From contig JAGYLT010000107.1 in the NCBI GenBank assembly GCA_018400545.1, positions 1-7,454 on the forward strand: 7,454 nucleotides of DNA. Reading direction: 5' to 3'. Made by a program: the position numbers and the translations under genes. This document shows positions 1 to 7,454 of this stretch, piece by piece. Under the pieces are notes generated by a model. It searched no databases, was not told the origin of the DNA, and saw only the letters and a program-made list of their open reading frames with translations. The first letter of the stretch is position 1. Every line of letters starts with the position of its first letter. Source of the DNA: Bacteroidales bacterium (GTDB taxonomy: Bacteria; Bacteroidota; Bacteroidia; Bacteroidales; 4484-276).

Positions 1-1714
1 AAGCATCCTCATTGGTGCGCGTCAATACGGTAATTTCGCTGAGCTTAAATTCAATTTCAAAATCTTTGATCAAAGTCAGGATTCGCTCCAGTTCAAGTTC
101 CAGTTTTTCTTGTGTGGTCAAATTTTCCACATGCAAAACTTCAATCTGAACCCGGCCACCGGTATCTTCCGGATTAAATTGCTGATCAAGCTGATGATAA
201 ATCTTGCCTAACTGCTCAGATAATCCTTCGGAAGCGGATTTAAAAAAGCTGTTGTTGAAATCCACGATCTCCTTCCGGGAACGATAGTTTGTTTTGAGAA
301 ACTGCTCATTATAATGGTGCCTGAGCAGGTTTTCTCGGGCTGCCGGAATTTCCTGACCGGGCTTTTTGAAAATCTCCGGCAAAGCGGCAAACTGTTCCAC
401 CTCGCCGTTTCGCCAGCGATAAATGGCCTGCTTGCCATCGCCCACAATCATGTTGAAATGGTTTGCAGCCAGGGAGTTCTCAAACAAGGGCAACAAATTC
501 TGCCACTGCAACACCGACGTATCCTGGAACTCATCCACCAGGAAGTGCCGGTATTTTTCGCCGATACGCTCATAAATAAAGGGAACCGGTTCTGGGCCAA
601 TAACTTTTGCAATACGTTTGTTAAATTCGGAGATGTGGACAATATTTTCGTTTTCGCGAAACTCCTGCATCACCTGCTCGATTTCGCTTAAAACAGCCGT
701 GGGGTAAATATTCTGATTGATCAGTCTGAACAGGTAAATGCGCGGCAATAGCCGTTCTGCATTTTCAAATGTTTCCTCCAGCAACCGGGTAAGCTGCGGC
801 TTCAGGTTCTCGATGGCCGAAGCTGATGCAGCGCTGCATTTGCCTGAAATCCAGTTCCCGGACTCCATCATGGTATTTACATATTTGTTGGGCTCAGGTT
901 TAGAGAAATCCCTGTCGGCAATTCGCTTAAAAAAACCGTAAATACTGCTTTTGCCGTAATAAAATTCACCGGGTTGGATATTCCGTTCACCAATCAGTTT
1001 AATGGCTTCAGCGGCAGGCCTAACCAGCTTATCTTCCATTTGCTGTTGCAGGTTGGAAATCTGTTTTTGGATCTTCACATATTCGCCGGCATCCAGTTCC
1101 CTGAGGCTTTGGATGGCATCCGCACTGCTTTCCCTGAGCAGGATTTCCACAAACTTCCTGAGCTCGCGCTCAACATCCCAGCTTTTTTCGTCATCCATCT
1201 TGCTTTCCACAAAACTCACCAGGGTGCGTGTAAGCGCAGGATCGCTACCCACCTTTGCCATCAGCATCTCGATGGATTTGGTGATGAGCTTATCCTGATC
1301 CATCTCCACATCAAAATTTACAGGCAACTCCAGCTCCCTGGCAAAATTCCTGACCAGCCTGTGCACAAAACTATCGATAGTGCTAACCGCAAAATTGGAA
1401 TAGCCATGCAAAATATGCTTCAGCACTAACCCGGCCCGCTGCTGAATGGTCCGTTCATCCAGACCGGTATGATCTTTCAGATCGTTTATCAGAACCTTTA
1501 CCATATCCGGCTTTTCCGTTTCCGGATTCTGTGCAAGACCATCCAGGTAGCTCAGAATCCGGCTTTTCATTTCGGTGGCGGCTTTGTTGGTGAAGGTAAT
1601 GGCCAGGATATGCCGGAATGCCGAAGGGTTTTGAATAACAATTTTGATGTACGCTTTAACCAGCGTGAAGGTTTTTCCTGATCCGGCGGAAGATTTGTAA
1701 ACAGCGAGACTCAT
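1..1714 (-). CDS. UvrD-like (AddA/RecB-type) superfamily 1 DNA helicase, N-terminal part, cut by left edge
   Basis: This frame is open for 571 codons from the ATG at 1714 to the window edge. The superfamily 1A helicase motifs appear in order: Walker A SSAGSGKT (residues 8-15), motif Ia TFTNKAATEM (40-49), STIDSF (111-116), the Walker B/motif II box DEFQDT (394-399), motif III GDGKQAIYRWR (425-435) and motif IV NYRSR (476-480). These bind and hydrolyse ATP and couple it to translocation on single-stranded DNA. The Walker A lying within 10 residues of the start and the roughly 280-residue insertion between STIDSF and DEFQDT fit the AddA/RecB group better than short UvrD/PcrA. Known Bacteroidota members are about 1,000-1,100 residues, often with a C-terminal PD-(D/E)XK nuclease, and act with an AddB-like partner in double-strand break repair. 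That half and any partner are outside the window. In-frame ATGs at 1765 and 1771 would add 17 or 19 residues, MRKNKPTNNQLTNTQFP at the core; I prefer 1714 because relatives begin just before the Walker A. The catalytic motifs look intact. Helicase family is sure; AddA versus other UvrD-like is inferred. Confidence 0.93.
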   Translation of the reverse strand, partial: MSLAVYKSSAGSGKTFTLVKAYIKIVIQNPSAFRHILAITFTNKAATEMKSRILSYLDGLAQNPETEKPDMVKVLINDLKDHTGLDERTIQQRAGLVLKHILHGYSNFAVSTIDSFVHRLVRNFARELELPVNFDVEMDQDKLITKSIEMLMAKVGSDPALTRTLVSFVESKMDDEKSWDVERELRKFVEILLRESSADAIQSLRELDAGEYVKIQKQISNLQQQMEDKLVRPAAEAIKLIGERNIQPGEFYYGKSSIYGFFKRIADRDFSKPEPNKYVNTMMESGNWISGKCSAASASAIENLKPQLTRLLEETFENAERLLPRIYLFRLINQNIYPTAVLSEIEQVMQEFRENENIVHISEFNKRIAKVIGPEPVPFIYERIGEKYRHFLVDEFQDTSVLQWQNLLPLFENSLAANHFNMIVGDGKQAIYRWRNGEVEQFAALPEIFKKPGQEIPAARENLLRHHYNEQFLKTNYRSRKEIVDFNNSFFKSASEGLSEQLGKIYHQLDQQFNPEDTGGRVQIEVLHVENLTTQEKLELELERILTLIKDFEIEFKLSEITVLTRTNEDA

Positions 1715-1720
1715 GGGGAA

Positions 1721-1754
1721 TTGGGTATTGGTTAATTGGTTATTGGTTGGTTTA
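1721..1754. repeat. Degenerate TTGGTTA short tandem repeat in front of the helicase gene
   Basis: About four and a half copies of a 7-8 bp unit lie head to tail on the plus strand: TTGGGTA (1721), TTGGTTAA (1728), TTGGTTA (1736), then TTGGTTGGTTTA (1743). On the coding strand of the helicase this reads as CCAAT/AACC-type repeats ending seven bases before the ATG at 1714. It fills the place where a leader or ribosome binding region would be, and no Shine-Dalgarno sequence is visible. If translation starts at 1765 or 1771 instead, the repeat encodes an Asn/Thr/Gln-rich N-terminus. Its function is unknown. Such tracts can vary in copy number, but units of 7-8 bp would shift the frame only if they are translated. 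Confidence 0.7.
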
Positions 1755-1786
1755 TTTTTTCTCATATTCATGCTGAAATTACGAAA

Positions 1787-1907
1787 CCATTAATCTCCAG
1801 ACCTGACGGTAGATTATATCTTTTCCAAAACAGATGTCCAATATCAAAAATCAACCACCATACATCGGATATCTGATATTCATTTGCTTATCTGGAGTTC
1901 CATTAAT
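1787..1907. repeat. Candidate small non-autonomous (MITE-like) element with flanking 8-bp direct repeats
   Basis: An exact 8-bp direct repeat, CCATTAAT, occurs at 1787-1794 and 1900-1907. Immediately inside it are 7-bp inverted ends, CTCCAGA at 1795-1801 and TCTGGAG at 1891-1897, with two extra bases (TT) before the right direct repeat. The interior holds a second inverted pair, AATATCA (1840-1846) and TGATATT (1874-1880), and a near-palindrome at 1864-1877. No open frame of note lies inside. Direct repeats outside inverted ends are the pattern left by DNA transposons, so this may be a miniature element or its remnant. The arms are short and the DNA is AT-rich, so chance is a real alternative, as is a structured transcript in the gap between the two minus-strand genes. 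Confidence 0.3.
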
Positions 1908-1914
1908 GATCAAT

Positions 1915-3009
1915 TCATCGAACCACCAGCTTTTTGGTGATTATGCCCTCAGCACTTTCCATCCGGATGAAATAAATACCGTTATGGATTGCCGGCAACA
2001 CACCGTCCAGTGATATTATATGCTGACCTCCAGGCATAAAATCCGAAAACAAAATCTCTATCGCTCTTCCGGTAAGATCGAAAATGCTCAGCCGGACATG
2101 GCCTGACCCACTCGTATTGATCAAAACAGATCCTGAATTCGTCGCCGGATTGGGGAACACTTTCATGGATGTTTGCGCAATCACTTCCTCCGGAATAGCC
2201 GTCGGCGGATCAAAAACCGAATCCATCCAGGCCACGGTGAGCAGCGGGCCCTCCTCGGTTACCTGGAGCAAAGGCTCCGGATAGCCGGGCGAAAGCCATT
2301 TGTATTCGGTATAAAACCGGTTGAGGGCCTGGCCAAAACTTACGGAATCGATGTAGATGCTGTCTTTTTCGGTGACTGTAGATTTTACCCTGAGCACATC
2401 AAAAGTGCCGTAAGACGTGCTGAGCGTGCCCCAACCGTCAACTTCATTCACACGTTTGCGGTCGATGCTGATGAACCCCAGATCGGGAATACCAAAATCC
2501 ACGCCTGAAAAACTGGAATCTGCATTACCAAACTCCACGGGGAAATCATAAATCACATCTGCATCATCAAACCTGAGCGGTAACTGAATATCGTTGATTG
2601 TTACCGCAAATCCCACATCGGTAAAGGATGAATTTGTGTTCTTAAAAAACCGGTATGGATCACTCACCGGGATTCCCAGCGTATCCACTTCAGGAAATTT
2701 CTGGGCCAGGTTGGCAACCAAATTGGGAATGAAAACAATCTGATATAAAAATGGAACCGAGCTCACACTGGCAAAGGTGTCAACAGATTGAAACAAAGGT
2801 TGAAGCGGTGTAAAATCCCACTGATGGTTCTCACCGGTGATGGTGTAATCGATTCCGGAGGTGCTGATGGCATTGCTCTTAAGGACTGTATCCCCGGGCG
2901 AAGGCATGTCGTCGCTGGTGATCGAAACCTGCCCCATCACGGATAGTTGCGCAAAAACAAAGAGCAGTAAAGTTGAGATTAGCAATAATTTGTGTTGATT
3001 GATTTTCAT
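1915..3009 (-). CDS. Secreted protein of unknown function with T9SS type A sorting domain
   Basis: This complete gene encodes 364 residues, from ATG at 3009 to TGA at 1915. Residues 1-26 form a Sec signal peptide: Lys near the start, a Leu/Ile/Phe-rich core, and probable cleavage near VMG-Q (24-27). Residues 283-364 are a typical type A C-terminal sorting domain, opening with KVFPNPA, continuing through a beta-rich stretch with IFDLTGR, and ending GIYFIRMESAEG then ITKKLVVR. In characterised Bacteroidota this domain directs passage through the outer membrane by the type IX system and is usually cleaved and replaced by a surface anchor. The middle is beta-rich and acidic, with no enzyme motif I recognise. 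It contains a VDGWGTL (190-196) then FDVLRV (203-208) pattern seen in many uncharacterised Bacteroidota secreted proteins. No Shine-Dalgarno sequence precedes the ATG. It is divergent from the TamB-like gene, 130 bp away, and 200 bp upstream of the helicase on the same strand. That gap and the unrelated function argue against an operon. Substrate and role are unknown. Confidence 0.93.
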   Translation of the reverse strand: MKINQHKLLLISTLLLFVFAQLSVMGQVSITSDDMPSPGDTVLKSNAISTSGIDYTITGENHQWDFTPLQPLFQSVDTFASVSSVPFLYQIVFIPNLVANLAQKFPEVDTLGIPVSDPYRFFKNTNSSFTDVGFAVTINDIQLPLRFDDADVIYDFPVEFGNADSSFSGVDFGIPDLGFISIDRKRVNEVDGWGTLSTSYGTFDVLRVKSTVTEKDSIYIDSVSFGQALNRFYTEYKWLSPGYPEPLLQVTEEGPLLTVAWMDSVFDPPTAIPEEVIAQTSMKVFPNPATNSGSVLINTSGSGHVRLSIFDLTGRAIEILFSDFMPGGQHIISLDGVLPAIHNGIYFIRMESAEGIITKKLVVR

Positions 3010-3030
3010 AACAGGTTGCAGTTTTATCAG

Positions 3031-3137
3031 TTAAACGATTTGCGAATTTACTGAAAACAAATCATAATTTTGCAATTTCCCGTTTAATAATAGAACAACG
3101 GGCTATTTCGGACTCGTTTTCAGATTTTTAAACGATT
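3031..3137. promoter_or_regulatory. Direct repeat TTAAACGATT at both ends of the divergent intergenic region, possible operator
   Basis: The 10-bp sequence TTAAACGATT occurs exactly at 3031-3040 and again at 3128-3137. An inverted copy of its first seven bases, CGTTTAA, lies between them at 3081-3087. The three sites are about 50 bp apart, roughly five helical turns each. They span the region that should hold the promoters of both the T9SS cargo gene (start 3009) and the TamB-like gene (frame from 3140). The spacing would suit a regulator binding several sites, but that is inference. The sequence is AT-rich, so the 7-bp match could easily be chance; the 10-bp match is less likely to be. Confidence 0.3.
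3043..3075 (-). promoter_or_regulatory. Weak candidate Bacteroidota-type promoter for the T9SS cargo gene
   Basis: On the minus strand, TAAATTCG (plus positions 3043-3050) matches the Bacteroidota -7 consensus TAnnTTTG at all but one of the fixed bases. A TTGC (3072-3075) lies 21 bp upstream of it, near the expected place of the -33 TTTG. Transcription would begin close to 3036, giving a leader of roughly 25-30 bases before the ATG at 3009. The match is imperfect and such motifs occur by chance in AT-rich DNA. No comparably good promoter was found on the plus strand for the TamB-like gene. Confidence 0.2.
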
Positions 3138-3139
3138 AA

Positions 3140-6100
3140 ACACGGCCATTTATCGCAAGGAAGATTTTCCATATCATCATATACACGCTCACATTCCTGA
3201 TTTCCATCCAGTTTGTCGTAATCCTTTTGTTACAAAACCCCCAGGTTCAAACCCTTGCATCGAGGCTTGCAGCCGGATTTTTAAACCGTACGCTCGGGAC
3301 TGAAATCAGCATTGGAAAGATCAATATCGGATTTCCGGGGACGCTTTATCTTGAAGAGCTCAAGGCCTACGATAGGCGTGGCAACCGCATGATCGGCGTG
3401 GATAAACTCGATATTGCCTTCGGCGGAATAAACCGCAGCACGCCTTCTATCTATTTCAGGGAGGTAAACCTGGAAGGTGTGGATTTTTTTATCAGGAAAT
3501 ACGATTCACTTCAGCCGGGCAATTTCCAGCAACTGCTGAATCATTTTACCTCAGTCAGTCAGGACACTGTTCCAAAGAAAGAACAAAAATTTCGGGAGAT
3601 TTCCATCGACGATTTTTCCATCAGGAATGCACATTTTTTATACGAAAACAAGGCTGAAAAGCAACAAACTGCTGCCATTGATTTTATGGATATCGAATTG
3701 CTTGATATGGACCTTCTGGCTTCAAATCTCAATATCAGGGGAGACACCATTCGTGTTAACTTTCATAACCTGGCCTTTATCGAAAAAAGCGGTTTTGAAC
3801 TGAAGGAGTTTTCCGGCATAACCATGTTTTCACCAGGAAGCCTATCCGTAGATCAGCTACTGATCCAAACCAACAATTCCCGTCTGGATCTTGATCTGCA
3901 ATTCGATTATGAAAATATGCAGGCTTTTTCCGATTTCATCAACGAGGTAAAGTTCAAAGGAAATTTCAGGAAAACAGTTCTGGAGATGAGCGATATCGGG
4001 TACTTTGCCGAAACCATGTTTTCGATGACCGACCGGATAGAAATTGAGGGCCTGTTTAGCGGAACAGTAAAAAATCTAAAGGGTAGTAATTTTAGTTTCG
4101 GTTATGGAAAACACACGCGTTTTGAAGGCTCCGTGCGCATGAACGGCCTGCCCGACATCACCGAAACTTTTATCCACGCCGATATTGACTATCTGACCTC
4201 TCACGCCGATGATGTGCGTTCGTTTGCCCTACCGGGAGATGTGGAACAGATTGAAGTGCCCGATCTTTTAACCAAAACCGGCGTTGTGGAGGTTCGCGGA
4301 AAATTTACAGGATTTTACAACGACTTCCTCGCCAACGCTACGTTCAATAGTGAATTGGGGAACCTGAAAACGGATGTTATTTTGAAAACCGATGACCAAA
4401 AGAACCTGTTGTCGTACACCGGCGAGCTGGTGGCCTCGAACCTCGATGCCGGTGTTTTGCTTTCATTGGAGCCCCAATTGGGGAAAACCACTTTTGTGCT
4501 GGATGTGGACGGCAGCGGTGTAAAGCCCGAATCGCTGAAACTGAAAGCCAGTGGCATGATCAGATCGTTGAATTTCAACGGGTATAACTACCGCAACATC
4601 ACCATCGACGGAACATTTGACGATTTTGTTTTTGAGGGGCATACCAGCATCCGTGACGAAAACCTGGATTTTGTTTTCAATGGGCTAATTGATTTTGAGG
4701 AAGATAAACCCAGGTTCGATTTTCATTCGCAGATAAACCATGCCAACCTTTATGCGCTTAAACTCTCGAACCGCGATTCGGTGAGCGTGCTTTCCACCTC
4801 GATGAATTTTGATTTCACTGCCACAAGTTTAGACAACATCAAAGGCTTTGCAGTTTTCGACAGCACGCTTTACACCGAGGGTAACCAGCAATATTTTATG
4901 GATTCGCTTGTGCTCGAATCCATGCAAAATGAAAACAGCTTGAGCCGGCTAAATTTATTTTCTGATTTTGTGGATGTTTCGATCCATGGAAATTATACCA
5001 TCAGCAACATTGCAACCTCAATAAAGGAATATTTGGAGACATATTCCGAAAATCTGGCTGAAAAAATCCGGTACGATCAAAAATCCAACAGTTGGCAATC
5101 CATCGATCTGGAAGTACAACTTAAAGATACCGAACCGCTTACCAGGCTTTTTGTGCCGCAACTCGAAATTTCGAAGGGGGCCTCCCTTTACGGCCAACTC
5201 AACCTGAATGAGAAATCTGCCGACATCAACGCTCAGGCCGACCGGATTAAACTGGCGTCGCTAAATATAAAAGACTGGCAGCTTAAGACCACCTCCAATG
5301 CCCAAAACTTTAACACAGTCATGAAATTCGACAAGGTGCTGATCCGGGAACCATCCGAAACCGACAGCATCGGTGTAGGCATCGACAGCCTGAGGGTGCT
5401 TACCGATTTTCACAACGACTCCCTGCTGATTAAAATTCGCTGGGATGACCTCTCCAACCGTGAAATTAACACCGGAAATGTGGAAGGTTATGTGTTTATT
5501 GGGCAAGATGATTTATTTGCCGCAGGATTTACGCATGCAAAAATGCTTTTCGACAGTGCCAGCTGGACCGTGAAACCAGGCAACCGGATTATTGCCGACA
5601 CCAGCGGCCTTTTCTTTTCCGATCTGGACTTTGTCAGCGATTCATCACTGTTTTCGGTGCAGGGCGGCATTTCGCAAAATCCTGCCGACAGCCTGACATT
5701 AGGCTTCAGGAAACTGAATATTTCGCATGTGGATCAATTAATACCAAGCGGATATTACGATGTGGATGGTGTGATCAACGGTGGAATAACACTTGTAAAC
5801 CTTGGAACCAATCCGAATTTTCTTGCCGATATCCGGTTAGATGAATTTCATTTTAACAAAGAAAACCTGGGCAGCCTCAACCTGAAAACCAACTGGGCCG
5901 ATTCACTTTCGAAACTGGGGGTGGAACTGGAGGTGCTCCGCCAGAGCAACACAAGGACCAACCCTGTGATTTCAGTGCTGGGTGATTATTACCCATCGGA
6001 TACCACAAAGAATTTTGATCTTGAACTTAAACTGGAAAACCTGGGTACCCACATTTTTAACCCGTTCATCGATGAATTTGCAAGCATTGATGAAGCCAGC

Positions 6101-7454
6101 CTGGCCAGTGGCTCGCTGAAACTCAAGGGGAATTATGATAAGCCGGTGCTTTCCGGAATGGTACATCTGGCAAGTACCCGGGTACTCATCAAATACCTGA
6201 ACACCACGTATTCGGCTGCGGGAAGTGTGGAATTCAACGAAAGGTCAATCAATGTAAACGATCTGAAGCTCTTTGATACAGAACGCAATACGGCCACCTG
6301 CTATGGAAAAATCACTCACGATTATTTTAAGAATTTCAATTTTGACCTCAGCATCGACCACAACAATCTGTATGCGCTAAACACGACTTTTCGCGACAAT
6401 GACCTGTTTTACGGAAAAGCTTTTGCCACCGGTATCGTCAGCATCACCGGTCCGCTCGACAACATCCTGATGGAGATTCAGGCAACAACAGAAAACGGAA
6501 CCCAGGTAACCATACCGATTTCTTCATCCGTTTCGGTGGCTGAAAACGATTTTATCATATTCCTGAATAATGCCGATACGATGGCTGAAACCCGGCCGGA
6601 ATACAATCTGAATGTGAAAGGCTTTAGCATGAATATGGAACTGGACGTTACCCCCGCGGCGAAGATCGACATTTTCCTGCCCTATGGCATGGGCGATATT
6701 TCGGGTTACGGTACCGGAAATATTGGCCTTGCGGTGAATCCTGTGGGTGATTTTACCATCAACGGGGATTACCGGATTTCGAGTGGAACCTTCACCTTCA
6801 ATTTTGAAAAACTTGTGAAACGGGAATTCAAAATCCGGGAGGGAAGTAAAATCAGCTGGGAGGGCGATCCTTATGATGCCAATGTAAACATTACCGCCAC
6901 CTATCGCGCCCAGCCCACACTGGCAGGGCTAAGGCTGCAAACCGACTCCACGACAATCCGCAACAAACGCGTGGATGCCGATTGCAACATCCATCTGAAA
7001 AACTCACTCTTCAATCCGGATATTTCTTTTTCTATCGACCTGACCAATGTTGACGAGGATACCCGCGAAATCATTTTTGCCGCCCTCGACACCACCGACC
7101 AGTCAGAAATGAGCCAGCAAATCCTGTCGCTAATCCTCATCGGAAGTTTTAGCTACACTACCGCCGGGCCAAATATTAGCGCAACCGGCTTTAAGCTGCT
7201 CTCGAACCAGATCGGGAACTGGCTCTCAAAAATCAGTAAGGATTTTGATATCGGGATTAATTACCAGCCGGGCACACAGCTCACCGAAGATGAGCTTAAG
7301 GTGGCCCTGCGCACACAACTTTTTAACGACCGGCTGCTCATCGACGGCAACTTCGGCGTGCGCGGCACCACCGAAAGCCAAAACACCAGTAATGTGGTGG
7401 GCGACATCAATGTGGAATACCAGATTACCGAAGACGGCAGGTTCAGGATAAAAG
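3140..7454 (+). CDS. tamB: TamB-family (DUF490) translocation and assembly module protein, cut by right edge
   Basis: One frame is open for 1438 codons from just after the TAA at 3137 to the edge. Numbering from 3140, residues about 10-31 (FHIIIYTLTFLISIQFVVIL and on) form a single membrane anchor, followed by QNPQVQTLASRLAAGFLN and LGTEISIGKI, the usual opening of Bacteroidota TamB proteins. The long middle is alternating beta-strand sequence with no enzyme motif and, by my reading, only two cysteines. This fits the hydrophobic beta-taco groove known for the family. The C-terminal DUF490 signature is clear: GTFTFNFEKLVKREFKI then WEGDPYDANVNITATYRA (about 1215-1256), FNPDISFSIDL (about 1290), QQILSLILIGSF (about 1327-1338), and LSNQIGNWLSKISKDFDIGINYQPG. 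Family members are inner-membrane anchored, span the periplasm and cooperate with TamA/BamA-type barrels in outer-membrane protein assembly or phospholipid transport. No partner gene is visible here. The frame should end within tens of residues past the edge. Its start is unresolved: no ATG, GTG or TTG precedes the anchor, the first TTG (3227) lies inside it and the first ATG (3389) is well beyond it. The left bound is therefore the limit of the open frame, not a claimed start codon. Confidence 0.92.

Noticed and set aside
314..1429. Plus-strand open frames at 314-691, 738-941, 974-1429 and 1002-1298
   Set aside because: They lie antisense to the helicase gene, whose frame carries clear motifs throughout. 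Their translations show no domain and have the composition expected of complementary-strand shadows.
1715..1914. CRISPR array or tRNA in the intergenic region
   Set aside because: The repeats are 7-8 bp units without spacers, and no cloverleaf or TPsiC-like sequence is visible.
1890..1917. Intrinsic terminator just after the T9SS cargo gene
   Set aside because: Only the 6-bp palindrome TGATCA and AT-rich sequence are present; there is no GC-rich hairpin followed by a T-run on the minus strand.
2173..2508. Plus-strand open frame of 111 codons
   Set aside because: It is antisense to the T9SS cargo gene, whose signal peptide and sorting domain establish the minus strand as coding here.
3094..3163. 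A +1-frame extension of the TamB gene (reading GLFRTRFQIFKRLNTAIYRK) joined by a one-base deletion
   Set aside because: It would lengthen the N-terminus before the anchor, but this frame also lacks an ATG, GTG or TTG after its stops at 3085-3093, so the frameshift does not by itself supply a start. It is kept only as a possibility in the start-codon finding.
5261..5670. Minus-strand open frames at 5261-5506 and 5488-5670
   Set aside because: They are opposite the uninterrupted TamB frame, are short, overlap each other and show no recognisable domain. The same applies to the other minus-strand frames between 3559 and 7140.
7245..7451. Plus-strand open frame of 68 codons near the right end
   Set aside because: It overlaps the conserved C-terminal TamB sequence in another frame; its Ser/Ala/Trp-rich translation is an out-of-frame reading.

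Overview
The window looks like a chromosomal segment from a member of the Bacteroidota. One protein ends in a type A sorting domain of the type IX secretion system (T9SS), which is essentially confined to that phylum. The helicase and the TamB-like protein also read like Bacteroidota versions, and the gene starts lack clear Shine-Dalgarno sequences. No rRNA, tRNA, CRISPR array, transposase gene or phage gene is visible.

Layout. Positions 1-1714 (minus strand) hold the N-terminal 571 codons of a UvrD-like, AddA/RecB-type superfamily 1 DNA helicase; its 3' end lies beyond the left edge. Positions 1715-1914 are non-coding, apart from a possible short N-terminal extension of the helicase. This stretch contains a degenerate TTGGTTA tandem repeat (1721-1754) and a roughly 120-bp structure resembling a tiny non-autonomous element: 7-bp inverted ends flanked by an exact 8-bp direct repeat (1787-1907). 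Positions 1915-3009 (minus) encode a complete 364-residue secreted protein of unknown function with a signal peptide and a T9SS sorting domain. Positions 3010-3139 form a divergent intergenic region with a 10-bp sequence repeated directly at 3031 and 3128 and an inverted 7-bp copy midway. From 3140 to the right edge (plus) runs one uninterrupted frame of 1438 codons for a TamB/DUF490-family envelope protein. It is cut by the edge shortly before its expected end.

How the genes relate. TamB-like proteins are thought to bridge the inner and outer membranes and to support outer-membrane biogenesis or lipid transport. The T9SS cargo protein is exported across the same envelope. Their divergent arrangement could allow shared control, but nothing shows a functional link. 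The helicase belongs to recombinational DNA repair and is probably just a neighbour.

Main oddities. The TamB frame has no ATG, GTG or TTG codon upstream of its membrane anchor, so it has either a non-canonical start or an error or mutation near 3140-3185. The helicase has alternative in-frame starts that would translate the tandem repeat. The small repeat structure between the two minus-strand genes deserves a genome-wide search. I see no convincing evidence of a novel multi-gene system; most of the window is ordinary core or near-core Bacteroidota sequence.
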